A stretch of DNA of 64,000 bases from Axinella damicornis. Taxonomy: Eukaryota; Porifera; Demospongiae; Axinellida; Axinellidae. Below the pieces are notes generated by a model. The model was given only the letters and a program-made list of their open reading frames with translations. It did no database searches and was not told the origin of the DNA. Below, one piece after another: positions 34,701-40,644 of this stretch. A program made the translations under genes and the position numbers. Positions within the stretch are counted from its first letter, which is position 1. Every line of letters starts with the position of its first letter. Location of the stretch: positions 9,529,412-9,593,411 of the forward strand of contig OZ007513.1 of assembly GCA_963931865.1 (NCBI GenBank). Direction: 5' to 3'.

Positions 34701-37254
34701 TCGGCTCCGCCTCGGCCAAACTTTCCCGTGGAGGATAAATCGCATAACCTCCGTGTCGCTCTAGAGAGCCTCCAACAACACATTTTTGGAAGAAAGAAGG
34801 AGAAATCCACTTATACTAGGTCACCAGAATTGGTCGGTTTTGGCCGCACAGCTGCACCATGAAGTAAAACCCTTGTCCAGGATGGGATTTAGTAATACAC
34901 ATCTTGGTAAATGCCTGCACAAGGCTGTCCTCCTGCTACTAGAATTCCACCTAAGCATTTTAGCTGAAGGTGATGAAGTGGGCATGAGTGTGGCCACGTC
35001 CAGTGGGTGCCATGGGGCGGAGCTTTTGTTTTTTGTCACCTAAGGAGCTACACTTTCACGAAAGTGCTGTTCGTACATCTAGACAACCTGACAGAGTAAC
35101 AATAATCTTGTGCCCAGATTTTAAATTCCAACCTACCTCGCTTGTCACTTAATTGTTTTATGTGCATGTTCACAAAAATGAACACATGCATGCATGCAAA
35201 ACAAATAGCTACGTAGTCACAGTGTGGTGCATGTTTAGAGCACATTGCGCTCGAGCTTAAAGGGTGATAGACTGGTGTACTGTTTGCCGTACCAACTCTA
35301 GCAATACAATAATTATATACCTCAGTCCACAGCTGGGTGTTCAGCTAAAACAATAATTATTGATATTGTTCTCATTATGTAGTAGAACTTCTCAAGCAAA
35401 ACAATACCATGCAGCTAAGTAACACTCCATGGTACAGTCACACCTAAATATCTATGGTTCACTCACATTAATCTCATATTCATGGAAGACATCCATTACG
35501 TTTTGAAAAGTGTCCCTATCCTCAGAAACACACTTCCCTTGTGCCTTGGACAACATTACTTTCACATTCAGAAATCTCTTCCCTAAAATGAAAGGGGATA
35601 GATAACATAATGGTCCATCAAGACCCCCACTACATTAGTAAATGAACACCCTTTTTATCACTATATATGTGCACATCAGGAATCAATGCTACGGCAGAGC
35701 TTGGACTGTTAATAACTTTCTCCGACTACCTTTGGAGGCCATTTAGCTTTGCTCTTGGAAGTTTGTACGTATGTCAGAAGTTGATGCCTCGCCTGGGCTT
35801 TGTCGCAGTTAAAATTGTTTTCTTTTACAGGTGGTTGGACATTCATTGACATGAATGAAAATTTAAAATAATAATAGATGCCGAGGAATGATGTTTGCAG
35901 TTAAGGTTACGACCTTCCTGCAGAGGCGTGGCTACATGGACGCTTGACCCCTCCCATACACATTTATAAATTCTGAGCGCATTCTACAAACTGTACTCGC
36001 AGAATAGCACCTTCAGCTTCAGGAAGCAGCTAGAAGACATGAACTTCGAGTGCGAGAGCTATAAATGAACAAGTCCTTCGCCGAACATCTCCCGCTAGCA
36101 GCCAAAGTACACAGAAAAAATGGCGTCCAACGAAGGGTGTGGCCACAATTCACTTCGCTAGCAGTGGACAACAGCCTACACAGACTCGCAAACATAGCTC
36201 TCGTCCTAGATATATGATATTAGCAGTTATATAAATGCCTATTTCCATCTCAATTAGCTACCTTTTCCGTGACAAAAGTTGTAGAATGCGTAGATAAGTA
36301 AATTCTGAAATAACATGCAGCTGCCCGTAAACAGGCAAATTAAATTTTACTTCCGGTCAACGGGTTGTGACTAGATAACCATAGGCAAATTTCATCGCTC
36401 ATAGTGAAGTTGTGAACACTTCATCGCTTCTGCATCACTGAGACGGGCGGGTTTGCATGTAACAGTTTTTCCCGGGGAGCTGCAATGGAAATATGGGCGT
36501 TCCATTGCGCTAGAGCGCACGAATGTAGAATTTTTTCCACCATGACTAGCTTTTCTGGGAACGAACATTTCCTGTGACTGGCTCTCTAGACACTTTGAAA
36601 GGCCTTCCCCATGCAGACTAAACATGGCATGGTTACCAGTTGTAATACAACCAAAAGTAACTTGTAATCATGCCCTGGATTTACATGGATAATATATAGA
36701 CTACGCGTAATCCATGATTTTACAATCACCACACTAAAAGTAGCGTTGCCTGTACGGTTGCATCCTGCATCAATCATGATACTCTAGGTCAAGTAGTTTG
36801 GTTAGCCTCGGTCAAGGTGGACATTGGCAAATGATGAGTAAAGTCTTCTCGTGGAGTAGTTAATAGACGTTGCCAACAGCTGAATGCGCAAAGGAACTGG
36901 GCAAATTCCTGTCGGTCCGGGCTGCGACGATTGTCTTTGTATAACGGTACGTAAGCGCAGTCATAAATGCGCGAATCGACCGCAACGTTTCCCTGAGGCT
37001 TGGGTGTTCCGTAATATACCTTTTCCAAACAAGAGAAACGGCAGACAGGGCTACCGACGCAAATGACCACCAGAGTCTGCACATATCAAACCAACTACCC
37101 CGTTGCCGCTGGGTAAATGAGAGACAGACCAGAGCTAAAAAGATTTCTCACCTGTTGGCACACCTACTGACGGCTCCGTGTCGTGGTCACCATCCGCAGA
37201 AGGATGACCATCGAGGGCATTTGCGTCTATCTCCTTGCTGCCCGACATAGCCAT
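1527..37254 (-). CDS. RNF213/mysterin-like gene, N-terminal part (16 exons placed, 3' part off window)
   Basis: Large split gene on the minus strand. Exon borders were set from GT/AG sites and reading phase: 37254-37152, 35582-35467, 33568-33441, 32434-32367, [missing exon], 25004-24862, 17005-16932, 15974-15811, 15468-15303, 13153-12947, 12406-12317, 12191-12097, 8445-8172, 5837-5579, 5422-5131, 3638-2409, 1722-1527. All joins agree in phase except 32367 to 25004, where an exon must be missing. The product so far is about 1,200 residues, mostly helical, with no membrane segment or signal peptide. I read it as the N-terminal arm of RNF213 (a giant AAA ATPase and ubiquitin ligase), chiefly from the end of the 1.2-kb exon and the next exon, with motifs LKQLQTVN, IDLIKTWFS and LKTGHYQFG. 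This rests on memory of the family; the diagnostic AAA and RING domains are not in view. Another large helical protein is possible. Confidence 0.55.
2409..3638 (-). CDS. RNF213-like gene, long internal exon
   Basis: The longest exon, about 1.23 kb and about 410 codons, with acceptor TTATTTCTCAG at a CAGCAG site (start 3638 or 3636; the mRNA could include or skip one codon). Donor CAACCG|GTAAGT. Segments include DVIALLSRYGVSFPTN, LNNFVLDHELQTISSFLE, DASQKMEVVKECLCL and KGCKQLQTVNRNIDLIK. The last part, ending IKTWFSTQP, is the stretch that best recalls RNF213-like proteins just before the AAA region. Confidence 0.7.
3639..5130. other. Intron of the RNF213-like gene
   Basis: About 1.5 kb between two phase-compatible exons. 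No reading frame of interest and no recognised mobile element. Confidence 0.4.
5131..5422 (-). CDS. RNF213-like gene exon (YADTDLSKLAC...)
   Basis: Acceptor GATTTCACAG|GT. The donor is probably AATCCG|GTATAT, chosen because it leaves two bases as the next exon needs; CTAAACG|GTTAGC at 5104 would also fit the phase. Reads YADTDLSKLACSEFPDV, then LETRQILMIWKDKF and FLELFEKLNIALI. Confidence 0.6.
5579..5837 (-). CDS. RNF213-like gene exon (EIITDITVIKG...)
   Basis: Acceptor TTTCTGTTCAG|GAA and donor ATTCGT|GTAAGT. Reads EIITDITVIKGTMEESL, then QMFCWALIGACCQRIP and GGLAWISDYSILMSQLG. Ends with one base; the next exon begins with the two bases that complete a cysteine codon. Confidence 0.65.
6208..6370 (+). 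mobile_element. hAT-like non-autonomous element, 5' fragment
   Basis: Begins CAGGGCCGGCGCCAGC. It carries the family core found also at 20940, 38890 and 11170: a GCAGTGCATAGAGG stretch, a CGATCAGTCC stretch, then GGATGGGCTCTC and CACCTTCGTGCTTTGCACT. No matching right end or target duplication was found, so it is a fragment inside an intron. Confidence 0.5.
8172..8445 (-). CDS. RNF213-like gene exon (SKPGDSLIFIL...)
   Basis: Acceptor CTGTACAG|A and donor GTCTGG|GTGAGT. 91 codons: SKPGDSLIFILELFKK, then LKQGKAPDFIISLLKL, FAAFLTDYIRRH and DTNVVW. Phase 2 in, phase 0 out, matching the exon at 5837. Confidence 0.65.
8894..8909. repeat. Poly-C tract, 16 bases
   Basis: Uninterrupted C run in an intron. 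The flanks (8446-9740) hold no recognised gene or element. Confidence 0.9.
9755..9985. mobile_element. Palindromic MITE (GTAGGGAT/ATCCCTAC family), diverged copy
   Basis: The left half (GGATACCAGAATGG, AAGTATACAACC) is the inverted complement of the right half (GTTGTATACTCC, ATCATCCCTACCTTG). Same family as the near-perfect palindrome at 31252-31521 and the half-copies at 14490 and 17540. Confidence 0.65.
10247..10705 (-). mobile_element. Repeat element, inverted relative to 29576-30765
   Basis: The left end resembles the reverse complement of 30690-30770 (GGCCAAGTGATCG). The middle matches 30430-30540 inverted (AACAAGACTCC, AAACGGGCAAATTG). The right end CCGACTTTATGATA pairs with CATAGAGTCGG at 29573. 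It contains an interrupted GAAA-rich run at 10465-10510. Confidence 0.6.
10706..11014 (+). CDS. Candidate 102-codon open frame followed by an A-rich tail
   Basis: A 102-codon frame beginning MIKGKHSGVIYLTKSG and ending RSRIQYPNVT, with an acidic stretch SDSSDEEDAE. It could start after an acceptor at CACTAAATCAG|GAG. Downstream (11095-11145) lies an A-rich AATAAATAAA stretch, as at a 3' end or a retrocopy tail. Family not recognised. It lies in an intron of the large gene, on the opposite strand. It could be a terminal exon, a retroposed 3' end, or chance. Confidence 0.3.
   Translation: MIKGKHSGVIYLTKSGEAGWTPVWHRRHQRRSKSDSSDEEDAEHKLQASIKSARGVVFQTREGIPGLKVRKGCTLSSISWIPIAPTPVAARTRSRIQYPNVT
11146..11701 (+). 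mobile_element. hAT-like non-autonomous element, partial
   Basis: Carries the family core (CCGAAGGCGGTGCGCAG, GCGATCAG, TCTCGTGGCA) and ends TAGATCCGCCACTG, nearly the right terminus of the complete copy at 20890-21723. Two ~20-base GGTTCCATGGAACCC-type boxes sit near the right end. The left terminus is not recognisable; the element abuts an A-rich tract and a G run. Confidence 0.55.
12097..12191 (-). CDS. RNF213-like gene exon (DNYFQNYEVPS...)
   Basis: Acceptor CTTTGCTGATAG|CAT and donor CAAAGCAG|GTAAGA. Reads HMDNYFQNYEVPSIVD, then VVWGKLLRLIQS. Phase 0 in and phase 2 out, matching the exon at 8445. Confidence 0.65.
12317..12406 (-). CDS. RNF213-like gene exon (LVEATGSKLVS...)
   Basis: Acceptor TTATTATTGTAG|TTG and donor ACTTCT|GTAAGT. 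Exactly 30 codons, phase 0 to 0: LVEATGSKLVSLTVD, then FHLYSTFDIWETS. Confidence 0.65.
12947..13153 (-). CDS. RNF213-like gene exon (GLAYLDVVHH...)
   Basis: Acceptor CACATTCAAG|GGA and donor TCTGAG|GTAAGA. 69 codons, phase 0 to 0, strongly helical and charged: GLAYLDVVHHVIMKKW, then LVDLTSEDAEKCITELL and MFSGYIKSE. Confidence 0.65.
14470..14612 (+). repeat. Left arm of a widely spaced inverted repeat
   Basis: About 120 bases, including ATGTAGGGATAGCAGAAC, AAACAAGCAGGGATGATG and AGTATACAACCCC, recur inverted at 17535-17670. The arms are the half-unit of the palindromic MITE family. Confidence 0.65.
15303..15468 (-). CDS. RNF213-like gene exon (EFVKAMDVHFY...)
   Basis: Acceptor TTATGTCTTGCAG|G and donor AGGGAG|GTAAAT. 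Reads EFVKAMDVHFYLETKF, then MRATYAWYIV and SDGTPLCAVRE. A nearer GT at 15378 would break phase with the next exon; the donor at 15302 restores it, so the longer exon is preferred. Confidence 0.6.
15811..15974 (-). CDS. RNF213-like gene exon (KCQNLSLTPEL...)
   Basis: Acceptor GCTGATTAG|AAA and donor CTCAG|GTACAT. Reads KCQNLSLTPELIEELERG, then SLQLPQELAFHPEGLVD and SWDNVQLLSHL. Phase 0 in and phase 2 out, matching the exon at 15468. Confidence 0.6.
16932..17005 (-). CDS. RNF213-like gene exon (SVALKCHC...)
   Basis: Very good acceptor TTTTCTTCCACAG|TT and donor CTCGAG|GTATGA. Reads SVALKCHCARGAMTD, then STMWELLE. Two bases complete an isoleucine codon from the previous exon; it ends in phase 0 to join KCQNLSLTPELIEEL. 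Confidence 0.6.
17398..17450. repeat. TG-rich microsatellite
   Basis: Interrupted (TG)n tract within an intron. Confidence 0.9.
17535..17670 (-). repeat. Right arm of a widely spaced inverted repeat
   Basis: Inverted partner of 14470-14612 (CATCATCCCTGCTTGTTTTC, TTCTGCTATCCCTACG). The pair encloses three exons of the RNF213-like gene (15303-15468, 15811-15974, 16932-17005). Confidence 0.65.
18004..18711. mobile_element. TA-flanked DNA transposon derivative, copy 1 (about 0.71 kb)
   Basis: Starts CCGTATATCTTCTAAA and ends TTTTTAGAAGATATACTG, with TA on both sides. The same element recurs in the same orientation at 23903-24609. No transposase frame. The ends suggest a Tc1/mariner-type non-autonomous element. 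Confidence 0.75.
19030..19320 (+). repeat. Dispersed module (TTATTACAG...CACAA-TTC-CCA / ATCACAACGGTGTAG)
   Basis: Segments such as ATTATTACAGCATTCACAAC followed by GGTGAC and a block GATAGCGATCACAACGGTGTAG recur at 32180-32245 (same strand), 34455-34515 (inverted) and 33755-33795 (inverted). An adjacent GGGAAGACAAAAGTGCCCATAAG block recurs as GGGAAGACAAG at 32178. Nature unknown. Confidence 0.45.
20061..20341. mobile_element. TA-flanked MITE, 281 bp (CCGTAGTCGC ends)
   Basis: Terminal inverted repeats CCGTAGTCGCACATTATTAG and its complement GCGCGACTACGG, flanked by TA. A second copy, inverted, lies at about 33002-33256 with shared internal TTCTTCCAGAAACTCTGC. Confidence 0.75.
20735..20889 (-). 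mobile_element. tRNA-derived SINE-like repeat, copy 1
   Basis: Read on the minus strand it begins TGTAGCCAAGTGGTTAAAGC (box A-like), continues TTTGACTGTGGACCAA, then CCCTGGTTTCATC where box B should be. The cleaner copy at 63070-63240 keeps GGTTCGAATCC. The hAT-like element at 20890 inserted at its end, with target duplication CTTGGCTA. Confidence 0.6.
20890..21723 (+). mobile_element. Non-autonomous hAT-like element with 8-bp target duplication
   Basis: Starts CAGTGGCGTAGCCAAG and ends TAGATCCGCCACTG, flanked by exact 8-bp direct repeats CTTGGCTA (20882-20889 and 21724-21731). No transposase frame. 8-bp duplications and CAGTGGCG ends are typical of hAT elements. Near the right end is a run of internal TGGTAGGGC units. 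Confidence 0.85.
23140..23490. other. AT-rich stretch with two GATTATTGGTCA blocks
   Basis: CCGATTATTGGTCAAAA at 23179 and TGATTATTGGTCACAG at 23469 bound about 300 AT-rich bases. The blocks are direct, not inverted. No gene seen. It may be a diverged relative of the element at 32507. Confidence 0.3.
23500..23850 (+). repeat. Dispersed repeat; paralogue of 25495-25762 plus 26564-26625
   Basis: Shares GGTGGGTGGGT, GCAAACAGCAT, GCTGGGTGGGCCATTTC and CATTGCCCGAGCATCTTGA with the locus at 25.5 kb. It continues directly into GCATACTCATTAAC, so it represents the uninterrupted state of the 25.7-kb insertion site. Confidence 0.75.
23903..24609. mobile_element. TA-flanked DNA transposon derivative, copy 2
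   Basis: Same ends as 18004-18711 (CCGTATATCTTCTAAAAA / TTTTTAGAAGATATACGG) with TA on each side, same orientation, similar length. Copies differ by small indels, including one short block missing near 23975. Confidence 0.75.
24862..25004 (-). CDS. RNF213-like gene exon (EDFEIAEC...)
   Basis: Acceptor CTATTTACAG|G and donor TATGCA|GTAAGT. Reads EDFEIAECAPQSEKTS, then KLLQDACVGF and SGRKKSKMPIYSVMLC. Phase 2 in and phase 1 out, matching the exon at 17005. Confidence 0.6.
25763..26563. mobile_element. TAGTCTCG-family element, 801 bp, 9-bp target duplication, coding-like interior
   Basis: Starts TAGTCTCGCGGGCCAGAC and ends GTCTGGGCACGAGACTTC, flanked by exact 9-bp repeats GTGATCGCA (25754-25762, 26564-26572). 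The site at about 23777 is the uninterrupted paralogue. A second TAGTCTCG-type end at 26091 suggests a composite. On the minus strand the interior reads MEMAERFLEATKGCHQR up to a donor CGAA|GTAAGT at 26305. 9-bp duplications point to a Mutator-like (MULE) element. Confidence 0.75.
27385..27842. mobile_element. TAGCCTCG-family element, 458 bp, with coding-like interior
   Basis: Long inverted ends (TAGCCTCGTTCCCACG... to ...GGCCTGGGAACAAGGCTA), flanked by TCAGTAGCT and ACAATAGCT (7 of 9 match). Most of the first and last 120 bases are inverted repeats. The interior contains the poly-C run 27688-27715 and a minus-strand frame VFELSRLDDEQPWAPAEM, then TTDYDPSPLRPP, in an otherwise repeat-like element. 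Confidence 0.7.
27688..27715. repeat. Poly-C tract, 28 bases
   Basis: Uninterrupted C run inside the element at 27385-27842. Confidence 0.95.
28073..28206. mobile_element. TAGCCTCG-family hairpin, 134 bp, exact 9-bp target duplication
   Basis: Both arms carry TTCTGTTCTTTGGTTTGC and its complement. Flanked by exact GGGCTGGGG on both sides (28064-28072, 28207-28215). The duplicate unit at about 29325-29335 has one GGGCTGGGG and no element, so the empty site is preserved. Its arms match those of 27385-27842, so it looks like a deletion derivative of that element. Confidence 0.85.
29576..30765. mobile_element. 1.2-kb repeat element, related to 10247-10705
   Basis: Left end TAGAGTCGGTAGATTC with GTAGGGATACGAC; right end GCGCGATCACTTAGCAACGATATATAATTAT. 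Inside are an imperfect palindrome at about 29660-29815 built on GAGTGCAATT/AATTGCACG, and a further GTGCAATTTGGG block at 30339. Part of the insertion block in the second duplicate unit. No transposase frame recognised. Confidence 0.5.
31104..31191. mobile_element. TAGTCTCG-family hairpin MITE, 88 bp, exact 9-bp target duplication
   Basis: Near-perfect palindrome TAGTCTCGTTCCCAGACCC... / ...GGGTCTGGGAACGAGACTA, flanked by exact GTCTGTGAT on both sides (31095-31103, 31192-31200). It is the cleanest member of the family. Confidence 0.9.
31252..31521. mobile_element. Near-perfect palindromic MITE, 270 bp
   Basis: AAGTAATAAAAAGCATTTG at one end and its complement at the other. The arms match across almost the whole length (GATGTAGGGATACCAGAA, GGGATGATTGCACAAAAC, GTATACAATCCCCC). 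The loop is short, around 31375-31400. It ends at the junction where the duplicated unit resumes. Confidence 0.85.
32367..32434 (-). CDS. RNF213-like gene, exon 4
   Basis: The acceptor follows a long pyrimidine run (TTTTTTTGTAG|C); the donor is TTTCAAG|GTCTCT, weaker than its neighbours. Reads HSDVYYQDAFGKFVANCYERFQ less its last residues. It ends in phase 1, but the next exon I can see (25004) needs phase 2, so at least one exon is missing between them. That interval is filled with a tandem duplication and transposons. Confidence 0.5.
32507..33375. mobile_element. DNA element with GTGATGTAC inverted ends, split by a MITE
   Basis: Starts GTGATGTACTGATTATTGG and ends with its approximate complement GACGGTACATCAC. 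Internal ATCGG-type blocks are mirrored at both sides. The 255-bp MITE at 33002-33256 lies within it. No transposase frame. Confidence 0.55.
33002..33256. mobile_element. CCGTAGTCGC-type MITE, diverged inverted copy
   Basis: CGTAGTCACGTGTTATTAGG at the left and CCTAATAATGTGCAACTACAG at the right. Inverted relative to 20061-20341 and sharing TCTTCCAGAAACTCTGC. Confidence 0.65.
33441..33568 (-). CDS. RNF213-like gene, exon 3
   Basis: Strong acceptor TTCTTCTTGCAG|AAT and donor CTCTG|GTATGT. Reads NKAGGLQSNMTEAF... to FPFYLILAKRIL. Phase 0 in, phase 2 out, matching the following exon at 32434. Amphipathic helical character. Confidence 0.6.
33890..34430. repeat. Imperfect inverted and direct repeats (about 0.5 kb)
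   Basis: CACCATGTTTGAACATGC at 34080 is mirrored by GTCCAAACATGGTGC at 34229. GCTTGGTGGTTACTA is mirrored by TAATCACCAAGCAG. CAGCTCTTATGAAAAGCCCAC at 33914 recurs directly as CAGCTCTTACGAAAGGCCCAC at 34393. Probably a foldback element. Confidence 0.5.
35467..35582 (-). CDS. RNF213-like gene, exon 2
   Basis: Acceptor CATTTTAG|GG and donor ATTAAT|GTGAGT. Reads KRFLNVKVMLSKAQGKC... to HEYEIN. It begins with two bases that complete the glycine codon of exon 1 and ends in phase 0, matching the exon at 33568. There is no second copy of this sequence in the window. Confidence 0.6.
37152..37254 (-). CDS. First coding exon of the RNF213-like gene
   Basis: The ATG at 37254 opens MAMSGSKEIDANALDG and a hydrophilic, acidic stretch ending SVGVPTG. 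The donor is CAACAG|GTGAGA. The exon holds 34 codons plus one base, so the next exon must begin with two bases, which the exon at 35582 does. An out-of-frame ATG lies 5 bases upstream at 37259 and opens only 10 codons before its stop. The exon lies about 160 bp from the mobile element at 37414-38006, so promoter function may involve that element. Confidence 0.6.
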
Positions 37255-37413
37255 CTCATTCTAACACTACATATTATGCATCCAAGTACTTATTCCACTG
37301 CTTTTATTGTCTAGTACGTAGTGGAATGCAGGACATTGGAGGGCGAGCCTGAGCGTAGTGTATTCACATTTAGCTATACATGACTGTCATCAGAATGTGA
37401 CCGGGCAATGAGC

Positions 37414-38006
37414 TAGTCTCGCAGGCCAGACTCTTTTTCCTGTTTGGGGGTGTGGCCGGAAGCGCGGAGGGGAAAAAGAGTCTGGTGTCTCTGGTTACAA
37501 CGTGGAATGCAATAATTGGTAAAGTCACATGGGATTTGAATTAACGAGGCGCGCTATAAATGGAAATAAACTATTGTAAGTAGATCAGTGTTCGCTACGG
37601 CAAGTAAAAACAGCAATCACATGAAGCGTTGAAGGCAGCGGGAGCATCCAGTAACAGATAGACTTACCGCTTCCATGATCCAGTAGGCAGACTAACGATC
37701 GCGTCATTGCCCTTGAAGTTAAGCCGCTTCAGAGATCAGAGATGGCTGTCTCGATTCGCTCGGTAGTCTCCGCACGCCTAAGTTGCTCGCGCGCACTAAA
37801 CGATAACTTTCTTGACATGATTGAAGTGGAATACTGACAGAGATTAAATACTTTTGGTGAAGTCATGTGACAGCTACGATTTCATTGGATCTGCCCACAT
37901 TCCTGCAGAGGCCACGGAATATGGCCCAGAGACACCAGACTCTTTTTCCCCTCCGCGCTTCCGGCCACACCCCCAAACAGGAAAAAGAGTCTGGCCTGCG
38001 AGACTA
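37414..38006. mobile_element. TAGTCTCG-family element, 593 bp, at the 5' end of the RNF213-like gene
   Basis: Long inverted ends (TAGTCTCGCAGGCCAGACTC... / ...GAGTCTGGCCTGCGAGACTA, about 80 bases each), flanked by exact 9-bp GCAATGAGC (37405-37413, 38007-38015). The paralogous sequence at 48485-48665 has a single GCAATGAGC (48603-48611) and no insertion. The interior is CpG-containing and holds, on the minus strand, a donor-like GGAAGCG|GTAAGT at 37678, which could end a 5' untranslated exon of the large gene. Confidence 0.85.
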
Positions 38007-38224
38007 GCAATGAGCATAGAAATTATGACACTAAACATACACTCGTGCACATCACACGTGAGTCAGGTTAGCGTTTACAGCTACATGTAGATACCTACAT
38101 GCCACAGTCAACATTACTTACACGGAAACGTCTATATGGCATTACTGTGGAAAGTACTTTCGGTTGAAGTAACAATCCCATCACTAGCTTGCAGCTGTGA
38201 GTTGTGAGTACTGCAATGACACAT

Positions 38225-38740
38225 GAACAGCAGGGTTGAAGTGGATTTCACGGAAACGGACAACGGAAACGGACAACAGAAAACGGAAACGGAAAACGGA
38301 CTGGACTGGACTCACCCAAAACTGTATAAAAGCCGTTTTTAGTGTAGGACAGAAGTAGTCTCGGAACCAGAGACTAGGACAGAAGCTAAGCATACTTATT
38401 CATTCACTAAGTTGTGTCTTTCCTCGAGTCGGTAGAGGTCAAAGGTCACGTGCATATTGAAAAGATTACAAGAGCATTTATTTACTGAAATCGAACTCCA
38501 GCCTTTTGCTGAAGCATAGAAAACAGAAATAATATTCCTCTGAAGCTCATTAAATATGCACGCGACCTTTGACCTCTACCGATCGCGACAAGCAACTTAA
38601 TTTAATATGCTTAGCTTCTGTCCTGCACTGAAAAAGCCACAGTTTTGGGTGAGTCCAGTCCACTCCAGTCCACTCCAGTCCAGTACGTTTTCCGTTTCCG
38701 TTGTCCGTTTCCGTCGTTTCCGCGAAGTCCACTTGCCCTG
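38225..38740. mobile_element. Foldback element with GGAAACGGACAACGG ends
   Basis: The left end CAGGGTTGAAGTGGATTTC, with repeated CGGAAACGGACAACGG, is mirrored by the right end TTTCCGTTGTCCGTTTCCG... AAGTCCACTTGCCCTG. Inner blocks CTGGACTCACCCAAAACTGT and TTAGTGTAGGACAGAAG are also mirrored. A truncated relative lies at 26740-26960. Target duplication unclear. Confidence 0.75.
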
Positions 38741-40235
38741 ATCAGTAGATGCATCCCATGACCATATGAGCTGTTACTGGTAATACTCAGCTGTTGAGGT
38801 GACCATCCATGCATGATGCTTTGCAGTGGCACATTCCACAGCAGTGGCGTAGCCAGGATTATTGAATTGGTAGGGCACTGTGTATGTACGCTGCCGAAGG
38901 CAGTGCATAGAGGCGCGGAGCGCCGATCAGTCCGCGCGAAGCGCGGTAAAAAATTTTCACGTTAACTTTTCAGTTATCAGGATGGGTTCTCGTGGCACCT
39001 TCGTGCTTTGCACTTCAAGTTCAATATGTACGAGGATCGATGCTGCAGAGAGACGTTTTATCCGGTGAAGGGGGGCCTGAACCGGAGCACCTGTAGTCGC
39101 TGGTGGACCGCTAGCTGGGCCGGGACGAGTCGCTCGGGATGTCTCTTCACAACTGACACAAGGTTTTTTTTTAATGGCTGCTCATCATCATCTGACTGCA
39201 TGATTATCATCAGTACCAGACTCACTGTTACTCTTGCTGCATTCGAATACCGTCAGTTGCCTCAATTGCCATCGACATACTAGTACTAGGGTATCGTGGG
39301 GTATTTCCGGACATCGACAGTTTCCGGACGTGTTAATTTGATTACGTAATGCAGCTCATAAGCGGCAGCTGCGGAGCACGAGTTACACGTGGTTCTAACT
39401 AGTGGCATGTGCTCTGATTTTTTGTTGCACTGTTTGCGACTTGAAGCTTGTGCTGGAGGGAGTTCTGCAGGGAAAGGTAAGTCCTGTTGAAATTGGTTGG
39501 TGAAATAACTGACTGGTTTACGTAGGTGTAAGAATGGGCATCATTTTGTGGGGAGATTGCTATCCAGAAGTCATCGCGCTTCAATGTCTGAAGCATGCGT
39601 TGTGATCTACTACTATTGGTGACTTCAAGTTTTGAATGATCAAGAGTTTGGATGATCTACTGATTTTTGGGATTTTTTTTGGCTGGGGTAGGTTAAGTGG
39701 TAGTTCCTGGACACTAACAAGGCAACAGTGAAGCAATGGTGCCCATTTTCCAGTTTGGCTAAACTGTGTTGTAAATTGAGTTAGTACAAAGTAACATATC
39801 AGAATGAAGCACAGGATTCCCTAAATACAGTAGTAGAAGGCAAATTTACTTATTCGGTTGCATTTATATGGCTTTAAAGTGGCAAACTTGGTGAAATTTG
39901 TCCCACTATCAGTCCCACTCTAATCAATGCACACCAAATTTAGTTTGCACTCAGGTCAAGTCCATTCCTACCAATTGGTTTATGTCTGGTTGAAAGCCAT
40001 TAAGGGATTATCAAGTTAGAGGGAAAAGTAGACCCCTCAGTGAATTGTATAACCTGTGGTGGTGGGTGGAGATATCTCATTTCGTGAATTACTAGGCTGG
40101 GTCTGATGATGAAATTTGGTATACTTGTGAACAAGTCCCCAATGAAGTGCTCACCGTGTTTGAATCTGCTTTGTTGGGTGTTACCTATGAGCATGCCCCT
40201 CACTGATTTCTCTCATGCTTTTCCATAGTGCACTA

Positions 40236-40487
40236 ATGGCAAAGAAGCCATCTGGATCGAAATCATGGACAAAACAGGACCTGGAGAATGCTGTGGTGGC
40301 CATTCGGGAGGAAAAAATGTCAATGCATAAGGCAGCGGAAGCGTATGGTGTGCCTAAAAGCACTTTGTATGACCATGTGAGCTCTGCAGTCTCAGCAGCG
40401 ACCCAAGAAGAGAGGCAGGAGGCGATTGCCTTCCCCACCTCCATCCCCACCATCATCCCTGTCTGGCGCAGACGACAATGTCAGTGA
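40236..40487 (+). pseudogene. psq-type helix-turn-helix fragment of a pogo-like transposase
   Basis: ATG at 40236: MAKKPSGSKSWTKQDLENAV, then KMSMHKAAEAYGVPKSTLYD. The W...DLE.AV and AAE.YGVP.STLYDHV pattern is the DNA-binding half of pogo/Tigger-type transposases. After HV the frame runs into unrelated residues and stops at 40487. The PHD finger is in a frame shifted by one base and overlaps it from 40426. The DDE domain between them has been deleted. Confidence 0.75.
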
Positions 40488-40644
40488 CACAATCTGCCCA
40501 ACCTGTGATACCAATAGAGCACTGGACTGGGTGGCTTGCGATCTGTGCACTACCTGGTACCACAAGGAGTGTACTGATATTCCTCCTGAAGAGTACGATA
40601 TAGTGAGCGAAATAACTTGGTATTGTTCTGCTTGTAGCAGTTGA
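40426..40644 (+). pseudogene. PHD zinc finger, C-terminal fragment of the pogo-like protein
   Basis: Pro/Ser-rich linker (PSPPPSPPSSLSGADDN), then ICPTCDTNRALDWVACDLC, then TWYHKECTDIPP and ITWYCSACSS followed by a stop. The C4-H-C3 spacing with the W two residues before the last CxxC is that of a PHD finger, a histone-tail reader. No own start; it probably came from the end of the same transposase. Could be translated only by frameshift or splicing. Confidence 0.75.

Noticed and set aside
36789..37084. Minus-strand open frame (CAYVPLYKDNRRSPDRQEF...) just downstream of the first exon
   Set aside because: Neither of its two plausible frames can be entered from exon 1 in phase with a good acceptor, whereas exon 1 joins the exon at 35582 exactly.
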